The notes beneath the pieces were generated by a model, which was not told the origin of the DNA, did not search any database, and saw only the letters and a list, made by a program, of their open reading frames with translations. The translations under genes were made by a program, and so were the position numbers. 64,000 nt of DNA from positions 5,773,501 to 5,837,500 of the forward strand of contig OY821741.1 of the NCBI GenBank assembly GCA_963682055.1, read 5' to 3'. Source of the DNA: Primula veris. Its lineage: Eukaryota; Streptophyta; Magnoliopsida; Ericales; Primulaceae. The stretch's first letter is position 1; the number at the start of each line of letters is the position of its first letter. Positions 34,096 to 45,451 of this stretch are shown here, piece by piece.

Positions 34096-34539
34096 TGTGC
34101 ATAACTTTTGTTGAAGCTTCTTCAGGCCAGAAAATACAAAAACTGGACCTTTTAGACTAGCTAACCAAATAAGCAAAAAGGCAAATAACTGGAGCTTGAG
34201 AGCTGCAACTATAAGTCTAACAAACAGGTCAACTTTACTTCGACTAACTAACTAGTTTCTATTTATAACATAGATGAAAATGGAGCAACTCGACAATGAC
34301 ATTATTAAGTGAGCATCTGATAAGGAAGCTAATATCTGTCTTCTTCTTTCAACACTGCATCAAGTAAGATATCTACAAATTAGTCTTCTTTTGCATTACG
34401 GAAAATTGACGTCTACGAATTGTAATACCAGTTTTCTGCACCGTCATATATAGCCATAGCCATCAAATATGACTATCTAAAAAAGTACAGTATATAAGTT
34501 TTTTCATGAAATCCTGTACTGTAATTATTTCATTTATTT
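34096..34539. other. Intergenic sequence, possible intron
   Basis: No recognised content. It precedes an open stretch on the plus strand and could hold an intron of the same lost gene. Confidence 0.25.
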
Positions 34540-34897
34540 TGACTGTCCAACTTATGAACATAAACTCTTATCCTTATCTGAGAGAGATGATGAGAACTTT
34601 CTGTCAGTTAATTCCTTTCTTTTTGACTTTACTTTCTCACTAAAACAAAGTTCTGTTATGTTTGATGAAAGTACTCTATATGATGATTTAGTAGATGACC
34701 AAGAACTTGATGTGGAAGATGGGTTTATGCAAGAATACGGCAATGATGATGAAGTTATGAGCTCTTATGTGATTGACCTTGGTAGGGATGATAGAGAAAA
34801 GATAGACGAAGAGGCGGGAGTTGACGAAGCGATTGCTTGGGTTAAAGGACAGTTTTCTTCAGAAAAAAAATGGAGTAGTAACTGCGTAAATAGATGA
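34540..34897 (+). CDS. Acidic coding remnant, function unknown
   Basis: One plus-strand frame is open through this stretch and ends with a TGA at 34895-34897. An ATG at 34658 gives 79 residues, but the same frame is open upstream (FDCPTYEHKLLSLSERDDEN), so this looks like a last exon. The composition is very acidic (DDLVDDQELDVEDGF) with an ordered tail (SYVIDLGRDDREKIDEEAGV, then DEAIAWVKGQF). Such a mix is unlikely by chance in AT-rich filler. I do not recognise the family. The last codons (CVNR) run into the target site of the Copia element that starts at 34902, so the natural 3' end may have been altered. Confidence 0.4.
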
Positions 34898-34901
34898 GTT
34901 T

Positions 34902-36162
34902 TGAAATTCCTATCCGCTGTTCTAGATGCAGTTTTGCATTAAGGTTCCAAGTGGGGTTGGAACTGCAGTTGGAACCAAGTGTATAAGGTTCCAAGTGAGG
35001 TTGTAACTGCAGTTGGAACCAGGTGTATTAATGGACAGAACTGTTTTAGAATTAAATGTACTTGAAAATAATTCACACGCACATTTAACAACGGAGTTCA
35101 CCTAACAAGGCTACGTCTCCGGGGCACTTACCCAGATTATGATATTATAAAAAGCTTACAATATATGACTCAAGTCTTAATGAAAAACTTAGACTCCCTC
35201 TAGGTTTTTCTGCCTATCACTATATTGCTCCTACTCTATAACTATCAAATATAAATCAATGGCATCCCACCATTGTTTTCTTTTTGAAGCTCACGTGTAT
35301 TCTCTCTAGAAAATAAGTTCTTTATAATTTAGAACACACAACTTTTACAAGCTTAAGTTACTAAGTATATAAACAAGTAAAAACAATCTTCTATCTTCAA
35401 TATCTTTTGATTGCTTTTGACTTGGTTGATTAGCTTCAATCTCTCCACGTATCACGAGATTCTTCAGCATGGATTGACTCTAATCATCTTTGATTAATAC
35501 CTGTTTAGTAACACACTTGAAAGTATGAGTTAATCTTTTCCTTTGAAAGGAAACATATAAAGATATGATCTCTTAAAGATAATATCTTTTCATAAACATA
35601 TGAAACATTTAACTCCACATATCAATCAATCTTTAAACATATCTTTACTGAATATTATAAGGATCAAAAGATTGAAACAAGTGATAAGGACAAGCATAAG
35701 AATAGAGATATATATATTAAAAGGAAACATAACCTTATAAACTAATCTCTTTATATCTTTTATAAAACATCTTTCCTTAACACTTTGATATTCTCAATAT
35801 ACGCATATTAACCATGTTAAGATTATATGAGAATATAACCTGCATACTTTAAAACATATAATTATTATTAAAGAATATTTATGCAGATTTATAGAACAAG
35901 ACAGAATTCTGCTTAACAGCAGGTTGGAACTAGTGGTTGCAACTGAGGTTGCAACTTACTTGAAACCTGTCAACACAGGTTGTAACTGAGGTTGCAACTG
36001 GTACTTGAAACCTAATACTACTAACTTAGTAGGTTGTAACTGAGGTTGTAACATTGCTTGAAACCTGTCAATACTGTCTTAGTTCTTAACAACAGTTAGG
36101 ATTTATTTAGTAAAAACCAATAGACAATAAACAATATTTAGACCAGAAATCTGGTCCTAACA
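34902..36162 (-). repeat. 3' LTR of Copia element 1
   Basis: On the plus strand it starts TGAAATTCCTATCCGC and ends CTGGTCCTAACA. It carries several GGTTGCAACTGAGGTTGCAAC-type motifs near both ends. It differs from the partner LTR by as little as one noticed base (C at about 35020 versus T at about 40486). Confidence 0.9.
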
Positions 36163-36177
36163 ATCTCCCCCTTTGTC
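36163..36177 (-). promoter_or_regulatory. Polypurine tract of Copia element 1
   Basis: Reads GACAAAGGGGGAGAT on the minus strand, directly before the 3' LTR. It is the same sequence as the tract at 62200-62214 of element 2. Confidence 0.75.
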
Positions 36178-37432
36178 ATTGGTTTTGACAAATCAATTAA
36201 GTTTATAAATCATCCCAACCACCTGCAAATTCAATATCAGCACAGTCTTTAAAAAGTATATTAACAATACTAAAGAGTCATCTGTTTAAGCTCCCCATGT
36301 ATGTTAGAATTGCAGGCACTTCATAAGCACAGAATTCATCCATTCATAAATTCAATTTAAAAGACATCAAAATGGAAGTTGCAGAAATTTAAAGGCCAAA
36401 AACATGGCACAACAATGTCTTAGTACAACAATTAAAAAAGTAATTAAAACCAGCAGCATTGAGTCTTGAAATTGAAATACAAAAAAAATAAACTTCAACA
36501 TAAACTTCACTCCCCCTATTTGTCAGCAACCATTGTAATCAGTCACGAGTTATTCTGTAAAAAGTAATTGATTTTGGATAGTAAAAAGATGTTTGTATAA
36601 ATAGCAATAAAGACCATATCTTTTTGAAATTGGAAATAGATACATGCAAATCAATTTAGATAAAGATTTTGGCTTAAAAATAGGAAGTATTTTATCAACA
36701 GAATTTTGAAAAATAAATCATACTATAATCACGAAAGAAACAGTTGGCATTAAGATAAATTCAGCCAATTACACAAATAAACATTCCTTTTTCAAAACAG
36801 ATTCATCCAAAATTTGAAAATTCAAAAATTGAAGCTTTTTAAGGAAATTTGACTTGATTCAAGATAAAGAACACTTAAACAGATATCTAACTTTTAGGAG
36901 AACAAAAGAAACCTAGCAATTTACTCAAGAAAATATGTTTATCAAAGAATAACTCTAATAAAGATTAAATCTTAGGAGCTTAAATTGAGCAAATCCGTTT
37001 TTATTTCTACACAAAAACTAGTTTGATGATCTCAGCAAGGAAAGAGTATAAGTGATGTCAAAACTAACAAGACTTTGTCTTGGCAGTTATAGAATAGACT
37101 GAGGTTTCAACTGATGTTGCAACTGAGCTTGCAACCAGTATTTTTAACACGAGGTTTCAACTGGAGTTGTAACTGAACTTCTAACCATTTGTTGAGAGTA
37201 TGAGGTTTCAACTGAGGTTGCAACTGAACTTGCAACCAGCAAAAAAAATGCACTTTGTGCCTGCAACTCAATTACCAGAGAGGTTTTTAAGGACAAGTTA
37301 CCTCACATCTGTTTTTGAGACACCAAAAAGCGGCTTTTTCAAAACAAAAACATCATAGCTCAAAATAAGACTTTAACCTTAGAAGTAAAATTTATTAAAG
37401 GTACTCAACACAGACATATTTAGCAAAAGTAT
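36178..37432 (-). other. 3' internal non-coding region of Copia element 1
   Basis: Corresponds to the sequence after pol in element 2, with about 1.4 kb missing: the third ORF between the equivalents of 60430 and 61797. It contains repeated 'gaggtttcaactgaggttgcaac' motifs at about 37097-37240. No open frame of note. Confidence 0.6.
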
Positions 37433-40357
37433 TCAATTAGATTGATAATGACATACCCCTATGTCACTTCTTAATGATTCAAACTTGTTTGTATCAAGGG
37501 GCTTTGTGAAAATATCTGCTAATTGTCTTTCAGTTGAAACATGTTCTAAAATTAAGCTCTTTTCTTCAACTAGTTCTCTAATAAAATGATGCCTTAGATC
37601 AATGTGTTTGGTTCTGGAATGTTGAACTGGATTTTTAGCTAAATCTATAGCACTTTTGTTATCACTTAACAAAGTTAATATTTCTTGTTTGACATTATAA
37701 TCAGTTAACATCTGTTTCATCCAAATAAGTTGAGTGCATCCACTTCCAGCTGCAACATATTCTGCCTCAGCAGTAGATAAAGATATGCAATTTTGCTTTT
37801 TACTGAACCAAGAAACAAGGTTGTTTCCAAAATAAAAACAACCACCAGAAGTACTCTTTCTATCATCTATGTTTCCTGCCCAATCTGCATCACAGTAGCC
37901 ACTTAGAAAATGGTTTGTATCTTTAGAATACCATAGGCCTAGGTGAAGTGTTCCTTTTACATACCTTAGAATTCTTTTGACAGCTAGAAGATGAGGTTCT
38001 AAAGGATTTGCCTGATATCTGGCACAAACTCCTACACTTAGGCAAAGGTCTGGTCTACTAGCAGTTAAATACAGCAAACTTCCAATCATGGATCTATAAA
38101 GACTTGGACAGACATTTTTACCTTTATCATTTTTGGACAGTTTAAGGGTAGTACTCATAGGGGTTCTCTTCTCTTTACTCTCACTCAGACCAAACTTTTT
38201 AACAAGATTGTCTGCATACTTACTTTGGCACAGAAAAATGCCTTTCTCATTCTGTTTAACTTGCAATCCTAGAAAGTAAGTTAGTTCACCTCCACCACTC
38301 ATTTCAAATTCATTCTTCATATCAGAAATGAATTCTTCTATCCTTTTATTAGAAGTAGAGCCAAAGACAATGTCATCAACATAGATTTGAGCAATTATTA
38401 TGTCCTTTGTGGTTTTCTTGGTAAACAAAGTTTTATCAACTCCTCCTCTGTTAAAGCATTTTTCAATCAAGTACTTGGTTAATCTATCATACCAAGCTCT
38501 AGGAGCTTGTTTTAGGCCATACAATGCCTTTTTCAACAAATAGACATGTTCAGGAAAATTAGGATCCTCAAATCCCTTAGGTTGACAGACATAAACTTCT
38601 TCATTAATCACACCATTTAGAAAAGCACTCTTTATGTCAAGTTGAAACAATTTAAAATCATACAGACATGCAAGAGACAGTAGCATTCTAATGGATTCAA
38701 TTCTAGCTACTGGAGCAAAGGTTTCATCAAAATCAATTCCCTCAATTTGTGTATAACCCTGAGCTACCAACCTAGCTTTATTTCTGATAATAACTCCATC
38801 CTCATCACTTTTATTTCTAAAAATCCATTTAGTCCCTATAACATTTTTATTAGAAGGTCTGGGTACTAAAGTCCATACATCATTTCTCTCAAATTGATGC
38901 AACTCATCTTGCATAGCTATAATCCATTCACTATCTTCTAAGGCTTCTTTTATATTCTTAGGTTCTAACTGAGAAATATAACAAGCAAAGTGAACAACAT
39001 TATTTCTTTTACCTCTGGTTTTCATACCTGAAGCAACTTCTCCTATGACATTGTCAAGAGAGTGATTTTTCTGAGTCCTTACATAGCGTGGCTTGCTTGT
39101 TGTTGGCATAGCAGATCCATCTTCTTCTGATTCTGTTGAATTCTGAGTTTCAACTTCAGTTCCAACCTCAGTTCCAACCTCAGTTGTAACTTCAGTTGCA
39201 ACTGGACTTCCAACCACTATGGGACTCCTAGTTTGTTGAGTTTCTTCTTTGTCTTTTTCTGCAATCTCAGGCTGTTCATTATCACCTGTAATCTCATCAA
39301 CAGTTTTTAGGTCATCAAATAACACATTATAAGATTCCATAACACAGTTGGTTCTTTGATTGAAGACTCTGAATGCTCTACTATTTTGAGCATAACCAAG
39401 AAAGATCCCTTTATCACTTTTAGAGTCAAATTTACCAAGATGCTCTCTATCTCTGAGAATGTAACAGACACACCCAAAGACTTGAAAATACTTAACATTG
39501 GGTTTTCTACCTTTCCATATTTCATAAGCTGTCATGGAAGTGCCTTTAGTAATATAAACTCTATTAACTATATGACAGGCAGTATTAACAGCTTCAGCCC
39601 AAAATCTGTTGGCAAGTTTCTTAGAGTTAAGCATGACTCTAGCCATTTCCTGAATGGTTCTATTTTTCCTTTCAACTATGCCATTTTGCTGTGGAGTCTT
39701 AGGAGCAGAGAACTCATGACTAATACCTAAGGAGTTGCAGAATTCTCTAAACTTACTGTTCTCAAATTCTGTTCCATGATCACTTCTAACCCTAGCAATA
39801 TTACCACTGGTTGAACCTTTTTCAAGTTGAAGTTTTAAGCACAAAGTTTTGAACAGTTCAAAAGTTTCAGTTTTATCTTTTAAGAACACTACCCAAGAGT
39901 ATCTAGAGAAGTCATCAACAACAACCAGAATGTACTTCTTACCACCTATACTAGCAGTTTGCATAGGCCCCATCAAGTCAATATGAAGAAGTTCTAGGAC
40001 TCTCTTAGTGTAGATTTGACTTATACTTTTGTGAATACTTTTGGTTTGTTTACCTATAGCACAGTCACCACATACACTTTGAGTTTTAGCACTTAGTTTA
40101 GGAATTCCTCTTATCAATTCATTTTTAACAAGCTTATCAAGAGTTTTGTAATTCACATGCCCAAGCCTTTTATGCCAAATATCCACATTATTAGTAATGG
40201 CTTGATTACACCTACTTTGAGGCAATTCTTTTTCAGCTTTTTCAAACACATAGCAGCTGTTGGTTGATCTAATTCCAGTCATGATTAAATCATTGTTAAG
40301 ATTAGTAATAAGACACCTTTCTTTGTCAAATTTAACAATCATTTTATTATCACACAT
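37433..40357 (-). CDS. Copia pol polyprotein, open but N-terminally truncated
   Basis: 974 open codons. In order: the end of the protease region, a GAG-pre-integrase zinc-binding segment (HKRLGHVNYKTL, then CGDCAIGKQ), an integrase core (VDDFSRYSW, RSDHGTEFEN, NGIVERKNRT), a linker rich in VATEVTTEVGTEV repeats, reverse transcriptase (FQLDIKSAFLNG, YVDDIVFGS) and RNase H (YCDADWAGNIDDRKSTSG, STAEAEY), ending VCHYQSN. All catalytic motifs look intact. Gag and the protease active site are missing, and the ATG at 40357 is an accident of the truncation, created where pol meets a copy of the target site. Intact family members make gag-pol as one long frame. It could supply enzymes in trans only if translated from that ATG. 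Confidence 0.9.
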   Translation of the reverse strand: MCDNKMIVKFDKERCLITNLNNDLIMTGIRSTNSCYVFEKAEKELPQSRCNQAITNNVDIWHKRLGHVNYKTLDKLVKNELIRGIPKLSAKTQSVCGDCAIGKQTKSIHKSISQIYTKRVLELLHIDLMGPMQTASIGGKKYILVVVDDFSRYSWVVFLKDKTETFELFKTLCLKLQLEKGSTSGNIARVRSDHGTEFENSKFREFCNSLGISHEFSAPKTPQQNGIVERKNRTIQEMARVMLNSKKLANRFWAEAVNTACHIVNRVYITKGTSMTAYEIWKGRKPNVKYFQVFGCVCYILRDREHLGKFDSKSDKGIFLGYAQNSRAFRVFNQRTNCVMESYNVLFDDLKTVDEITGDNEQPEIAEKDKEETQQTRSPIVVGSPVATEVTTEVGTEVGTEVETQNSTESEEDGSAMPTTSKPRYVRTQKNHSLDNVIGEVASGMKTRGKRNNVVHFACYISQLEPKNIKEALEDSEWIIAMQDELHQFERNDVWTLVPRPSNKNVIGTKWIFRNKSDEDGVIIRNKARLVAQGYTQIEGIDFDETFAPVARIESIRMLLSLACLYDFKLFQLDIKSAFLNGVINEEVYVCQPKGFEDPNFPEHVYLLKKALYGLKQAPRAWYDRLTKYLIEKCFNRGGVDKTLFTKKTTKDIIIAQIYVDDIVFGSTSNKRIEEFISDMKNEFEMSGGGELTYFLGLQVKQNEKGIFLCQSKYADNLVKKFGLSESKEKRTPMSTTLKLSKNDKGKNVCPSLYRSMIGSLLYLTASRPDLCLSVGVCARYQANPLEPHLLAVKRILRYVKGTLHLGLWYSKDTNHFLSGYCDADWAGNIDDRKSTSGGCFYFGNNLVSWFSKKQNCISLSTAEAEYVAAGSGCTQLIWMKQMLTDYNVKQEILTLLSDNKSAIDLAKNPVQHSRTKHIDLRHHFIRELVEEKSLILEHVSTERQLADIFTKPLDTNKFESLRSDIGVCHYQSN

Positions 40358-40367
40358 AGATGAGTTT

Positions 40368-41628
40368 TGAAATTCCTATCCGCTGTTCTAGATGCAGTTT
40401 TGCATTAAGGTTCCAAGTGGGGTTGGAACTGCAGTTGGAACCAAGTGTATAAGGTTCCAAGTGAGGTTGTAACTGCAGTTGGAACTAGGTGTATTAATGG
40501 ACAGAACTGTTTTAGAATTAAATGTACTTGAAAATAATTCACACGCACATTTAACAACGGAGTTCACCTAACAAGGCTACGTCTCCGGGGCACTTACCCA
40601 GATTATGATATTATAAAAAGCTTACAATATATGACTCAAGTCTTAATGAAAAACTTAGACTCCCTCTAGGTTTTTCTGCCTATCACTATATTGCTCCTAC
40701 TCTATAACTATCAAATATAAATCAATGGCATCCCACCATTGTTTTCTTTTTGAAGCTCACGTGTATTCTCTCTAGAAAATAAGTTCTTTATAATTTAGAA
40801 CACACAACTTTTACAAGCTTAAGTTACTAAGTATATAAACAAGTAAAAACAATCTTCTATCTTCAATATCTTTTGATTGCTTTTGACTTGGTTGATTAGC
40901 TTCAATCTCTCCACGTATCACGAGATTCTTCAGCATGGATTGACTCTAATCATCTTTGATTAATACCTGTTTAGTAACACACTTGAAAGTATGAGTTAAT
41001 CTTTTCCTTTGAAAGGAAACATATAAAGATATGATCTCTTAAAGATAATATCTTTTCATAAACATATGAAACATTTAACTCCACATATCAATCAATCTTT
41101 AAACATATCTTTACTGAATATTATAAGGATCAAAAGATTGAAACAAGTGATAAGGACAAGCATAAGAATAGAGATATATATATTAAAAGGAAACATAACC
41201 TTATAAACTAATCTCTTTATATCTTTTATAAAACATCTTTCCTTAACACTTTGATATTCTCAATATACGCATATTAACCATGTTAAGATTATATGAGAAT
41301 ATAACCTGCATACTTTAAAACATATAATTATTATTAAAGAATATTTATGCAGATTTATAGAACAAGACAGAATTCTGCTTAACAGCAGGTTGGAACTAGT
41401 GGTTGCAACTGAGGTTGCAACTTACTTGAAACCTGTCAACACAGGTTGTAACTGAGGTTGCAACTGGTACTTGAAACCTAATACTACTAACTTAGTAGGT
41501 TGTAACTGAGGTTGTAACATTGCTTGAAACCTGTCAATACTGTCTTAGTTCTTAACAACAGTTAGGATTTATTTAGTAAAAACCAATAGACAATAAACAA
41601 TATTTAGACCAGAAATCTGGTCCTAACA
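40368..41628 (-). repeat. 5' LTR of Copia element 1
   Basis: Near-identical partner of 34902-36162. It is unusual in being flanked on both sides by the target sequence: 'atagatgagttt' on the pol side and AGTTT on the outer side. It therefore looks like a solo LTR in its own target. Confidence 0.9.
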
Positions 41629-41633
41629 AGTTT

Positions 41634-42089
41634 GATTAGTCAAAAATAATCATATCAATAGAATATGAAGGCGTTTACTTTTTGTTTTTTTAGCAAAAAG
41701 ACGTTTACTTGCAGTAGCTATCAACTTGTGGACCAAAAAATTCATTTCCTCACTATGTATACTAACCATATTTCAGCAAAATTTTAATTTGCATTATGTC
41801 AGAATCAGGAAACTTTTCTGCATAAGTTATATTTCAAATTTTCAGCTAAAGATTTATCGTCTAAACTCTAAACAAATAAACCTATTTATGTAAAAGTACA
41901 TCACCTTAGGAACACGGTCGATTTCTCAGGAACTTATTACAATTATTTATGCAATCGAGCTTGATTGTCAAGAGACAATTTTCTTTCAATCCTGATTAGT
42001 AGAATTAAAAGTGGTTCTCGTCCCAGAAATAAAACACAAAAACAAGAAATAGATGAGTTTTTTTTTTGAAGCATAAATAGATGAGTTTG
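41634..42089. repeat. WAK 3'-tail unit between two LTR insertions
   Basis: A 456-bp unit of the tail array (compare 30345-30800), running from 'gattagtcaaaaataatc' to 'gcataaatagatgagtttg'. It lies exactly between Copia element 1 and the solo LTR at 42090. Confidence 0.65.
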
Positions 42090-42449
42090 TGTAACATCCC
42101 GGATTTTTATAAATGGTTTTATTTACGATTAAATTAATCCAAAAACGTTTTATACAATTTTTAGCCAAAAACCGAAACTCTTCTGAAAAACTTCATTTTA
42201 AAAACTTGTTACTAATTTTATAAATAAAAAGGACCCAATAACTTTGTTTCTAAAAATTGGTTATTTTTGAGCAGTAAAATAATAGTTTTGTTTATTAGTT
42301 AACTTTTAAAACTTTAGGGACCAAATAGTTCGTTTCATCAAACTCTCTCAAAACAGTTTCTCAAAACACTTTTCAGGCTACATTCAAAATAGTAAAACTA
42401 AAACCACCCACTAACAAAGAGAGAGAAGAGAGGTTCCAAACCCTAGGAG

Positions 42450-42552
42450 GAGTAGGAGGAGGAGGAGGAGGAGGAGGAAGAAGAAGAAGAAGAAGAAGAA
42501 GAAGAAGAAGAAGAAGAAGAAGAAGAAGAAGAACAAGAAGAAGAAGAAAAAG
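42450..42552. repeat. (GGA)n(GAA)n microsatellite
   Basis: Roughly eight GGA units followed by about 25 GAA units, with one ACA interruption. It lies in the solo LTR and is much longer than the matching CTT run at 19203-19226. Confidence 0.9.
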
Positions 42553-43108
42553 AAACCACAATTAGCAAGTTATTACGGGAAACATCTCTTCTACGCACTA
42601 AGGTAACGGGAGTTATCCATTGCGACTGGACGGGTTTGTATGTTAGGGTTAGACCTTGCGTTTTATAAAATTTAGGGGTTTTTCTTTTATCACAATTATA
42701 TTCTATTAAATTGTTAATTGACTTTTATTTGTTGCTATTTTAATTCACTTATTTGCATTGAGAATTGGGAATTTAGATATATGAATTTCGAATTAATGAG
42801 AATATAGATGGGTTTGTGTGTTTTCTATGAGTTGTTATGAGTTATTATAATCGTTGATGAAATTGGGTAAATTTATGTTGAATAAAGATGAGTTATAGTT
42901 TATGCATATAAGATGTTTGTTAAAATGCCTGAATGAGATTTTATATTGTTGGAGTAGTTTATGTATACAAGGTGTTTGTTAAAATGTTTGGATGAGATTT
43001 TATATGGTTGGACTTCATTGGCGAGTTGTGATTCTAGTAGTTATGCTTATGTGATTTTGTTGGTAATTGTGATAATTGGATGTTATAATATTATTGGCCG
43101 AGGCCTTA

Positions 43109-43490
43109 TGATTTATTTATTGGCAATGGTCTATGTCTCTTCCTATACCGGGGGCATAAGACGAGCCGAGTAGTATAGGAAATGACTCGTCTTACGGACT
43201 GTGGCGAGTGGCGTGAGAGGTCCTAGTGTGCACTTTTTATATTTATATGTTAGCAATGGTGTATGTCTCTTCCTATACCGGGGGCATAAGACGAGCCTAG
43301 GGATATAGGGAATGACTCGTCTTACGGACTGTGACGAGTGGCGTGAGAGGTCCAAGTGCGCACTTTAAATCTTTTTATGTTAGCAATGGTCTATGTCTCT
43401 TCCTATACCGGGGGCATAAGACGAGCCGAGGGGTATAGGGAATGACCTACCTTACGGACTGGGGTAGCTGGCGTGAGAGGTCCATGTGTG
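43109..43490. repeat. Tandem units of about 120 bp in the solo LTR
   Basis: Three units sharing 'ctatgtctcttcctatacc', 'gggggcataagacgagcc' and 'ggcgtgagaggtcc'. Reverse-orientation counterpart of 18091-18470. Confidence 0.75.
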
Positions 43491-44167
43491 TTATAGATGT
43501 GTGTTGGAGTTATTTAATTTAATTCGTTGTATGATGCTATTACATTTCTTTTGGTACGTTATTATTACAGTTGTTGTTTGTGAGTTCTTGCATTTATTGG
43601 ATGGAGTGACGGTATCTTGTGTGGTGCCGCCCCGTTTACGTATGTGTGTGGGACTCACCGTTACAGTTTTGTCTTTCAGGTACAACTTAGGTTGAGGCAT
43701 TCGGATAGAAGCTTTAGCGATGTATCGCATGGGCTCGGGGCTTCTTTAGTCGCTTTCTTTTTACTTAGTCCATTTTGAGGTTGTAGCCTACGGACAAATT
43801 ACATTCGTTGTTATCTTCTTTTATTTTGTTAAAATTTGTTAAAACCATCTGGTCTTGTAGCCGGGTTTGGCAAACATCTTTATTTCATTCGTTTAATTGT
43901 TCATTTAGCTCGCAAGTTGTTTTCTTTTAAAAGTTAAATATTGTACCAACAGGTTCTTTTTTTTCCTTTTGTTTCAAAATGTCACGTCTTGATATCCCTC
44001 TTTCGGATTTTGGGGCGTGACAGTTTGATTAGTCAAAAATAATCATATCAATAGAATATGTAGGCGTTTACTTTGTGTGTTTTGGCAAGAAGACGTTTAC
44101 TTGCAGTAGCTATCAGTTGTAGACAGAAACATTCATTTCTTAACTACCTTATGCTACTATTCATTTA

Positions 44168-45442
44168 GGAAAAATTATTGTTAACAACACCAACGTATAT
44201 TGTTGGTTAAAAAATTGTACACACAACTTTCGATATTAGCATTTTGCATACCCACTTATATGATTTTATGTAATCAACATACTCCGTGTAACTTATGTTA
44301 AAGTTATTTAACGGAAATGTGGTCATATGCGAAAATACAAAATTCAGGGGTAAAACAGTCATTTCACGTATTAAATTAATTTGAATTATCATTCTATTAT
44401 AATAAATCAAAACAAGTCAAATGACTCTGTCAAATTTAGACATTTTTTTTAAAAAATAGACCTATATTTTTTATTAACTATCATATTAACTAATTTCATA
44501 AAAACTGAAAAATAAAAACTAATTACACTATTTCTTTCTCTTTAACCACATAAAATTTATTATATCCTATATTTTTTTTATCTAAATATTTGTATCATCA
44601 TCACAATATATATATCATTTTTTTTTATATCCTATATTTTTTTTACTCTACATTTGTATAATCATCACAATTTATAGCGTATCACACGCAACATATGGGT
44701 ATCGTATACTAATTAGATATATCATTAGAGGAAATCTTGGGGGTTAATTATAATCCAATGGTTAAAATGAAACTAAAAAAAAAATACCTTTACACATACA
44801 TGCATACATATGTAACTTCATCTTTCCCGTCAAACATATACAGTACATACGTAAAACCTTATAAACTCAAATCGACCATTAAACCCTAGTCCTAACCCCA
44901 TAATCGATGCAACCCCGCCAACACCCATCCCACCGCCGCGGAGCGACGAATCGAATCTCATCGACCTGTATATTAGTATATGTATATGTATCCGGTATGC
45001 ATTTATAAATAGTTTTTTTTATATGTATTTATATATGTATTGATATATGTAAGTATATATGTATTCAAATGCATTTAATTATAAAAAAAGCAATGATGTG
45101 GCAGTGACAAGATCAAGAAAATAGGGGTCTTTTTGTGGCGGGTCGGTGGTCCCACCGGCGGCGGCCAAGGGTTGCAGCGGGGGTGCGCTCTCTCTCTTTA
45201 TATATATACATTAATCTATTTGTATTAGTATATATGCATGTATCTGAAAATGGCCTGGAATTGTAAATAGTAAGAAAGTGTAAGGGTAAATATGTCATTT
45301 ACCTATTTATGTTATATTTTTTAACGACAGTATGTTGATTGATTAACGTGTATTAACTGGATATGCAAATTGTTAATTTTAAAAGATAAGTATACATGTT
45401 TTTAACCATCAATAGGTCGGTATACAAAACATTAATTTTTCC
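44168..45442. mobile_element. Mutator-like non-autonomous element (block D copy)
   Basis: Paralogue of 11249-12514 with the same 9-bp ATTCATTTA duplication (44159-44167, 45443-45451) and the same GGAAAAATT/AATTTTTCC ends. Length 1275 bp. The same flanks in both blocks show one insertion before the C/D duplication, not two insertions. It has the same GC-rich islands (about 44910-44945 and 45140-45185) and no transposase. Confidence 0.8.
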
Positions 45443-45451
45443 ATTCATTTA

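Larger units (their letters stand above)
34902..41628 (-). mobile_element. SIRE/Maximus-like Copia retrotransposon 1 (recent, rearranged)
   Basis: Minus-strand element with LTRs 34902-36162 and 40368-41628, each 1261 bp and almost identical. AGTTT lies at both outer edges (34897-34901, 41629-41633). The interior has a polypurine tract beside the left LTR and an open pol frame (37433-40357). It lacks the leader, primer-binding site, gag and protease, and also the third ORF seen in the element at 53273-63389. Where the primer-binding site should be, 12 bp of target-site sequence sits between pol and the 5' LTR. It cannot transpose by itself. The LTR similarity implies a young insertion. Confidence 0.9.
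42090..44022 (+). mobile_element. Gypsy-type solo LTR, 1933 bp
   Basis: Starts TGTAACATCCCGG and ends GGGGCGTGACA, flanked by GTTTG on both sides (42085-42089 and 44023-44027). Same family as 17575-19610, in the opposite orientation. The interior holds a long (GAA)n microsatellite (about 42475-42550) and three tandem units of about 120 bp at 43109-43490. Minus-strand open frames rich in leucine come from the microsatellite. No internal domain is present. Confidence 0.85.

Noticed and set aside
37433..40357. ATG at 40357 as a genuine pol start codon
   Set aside because: Related copies run gag-pol in one frame; this ATG is formed at a rearrangement junction with target-site sequence.
42373..42561. 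Minus-strand poly-leucine/proline protein
   Set aside because: It is the translation of the GGA/GAA microsatellite in the solo LTR and has no other support.
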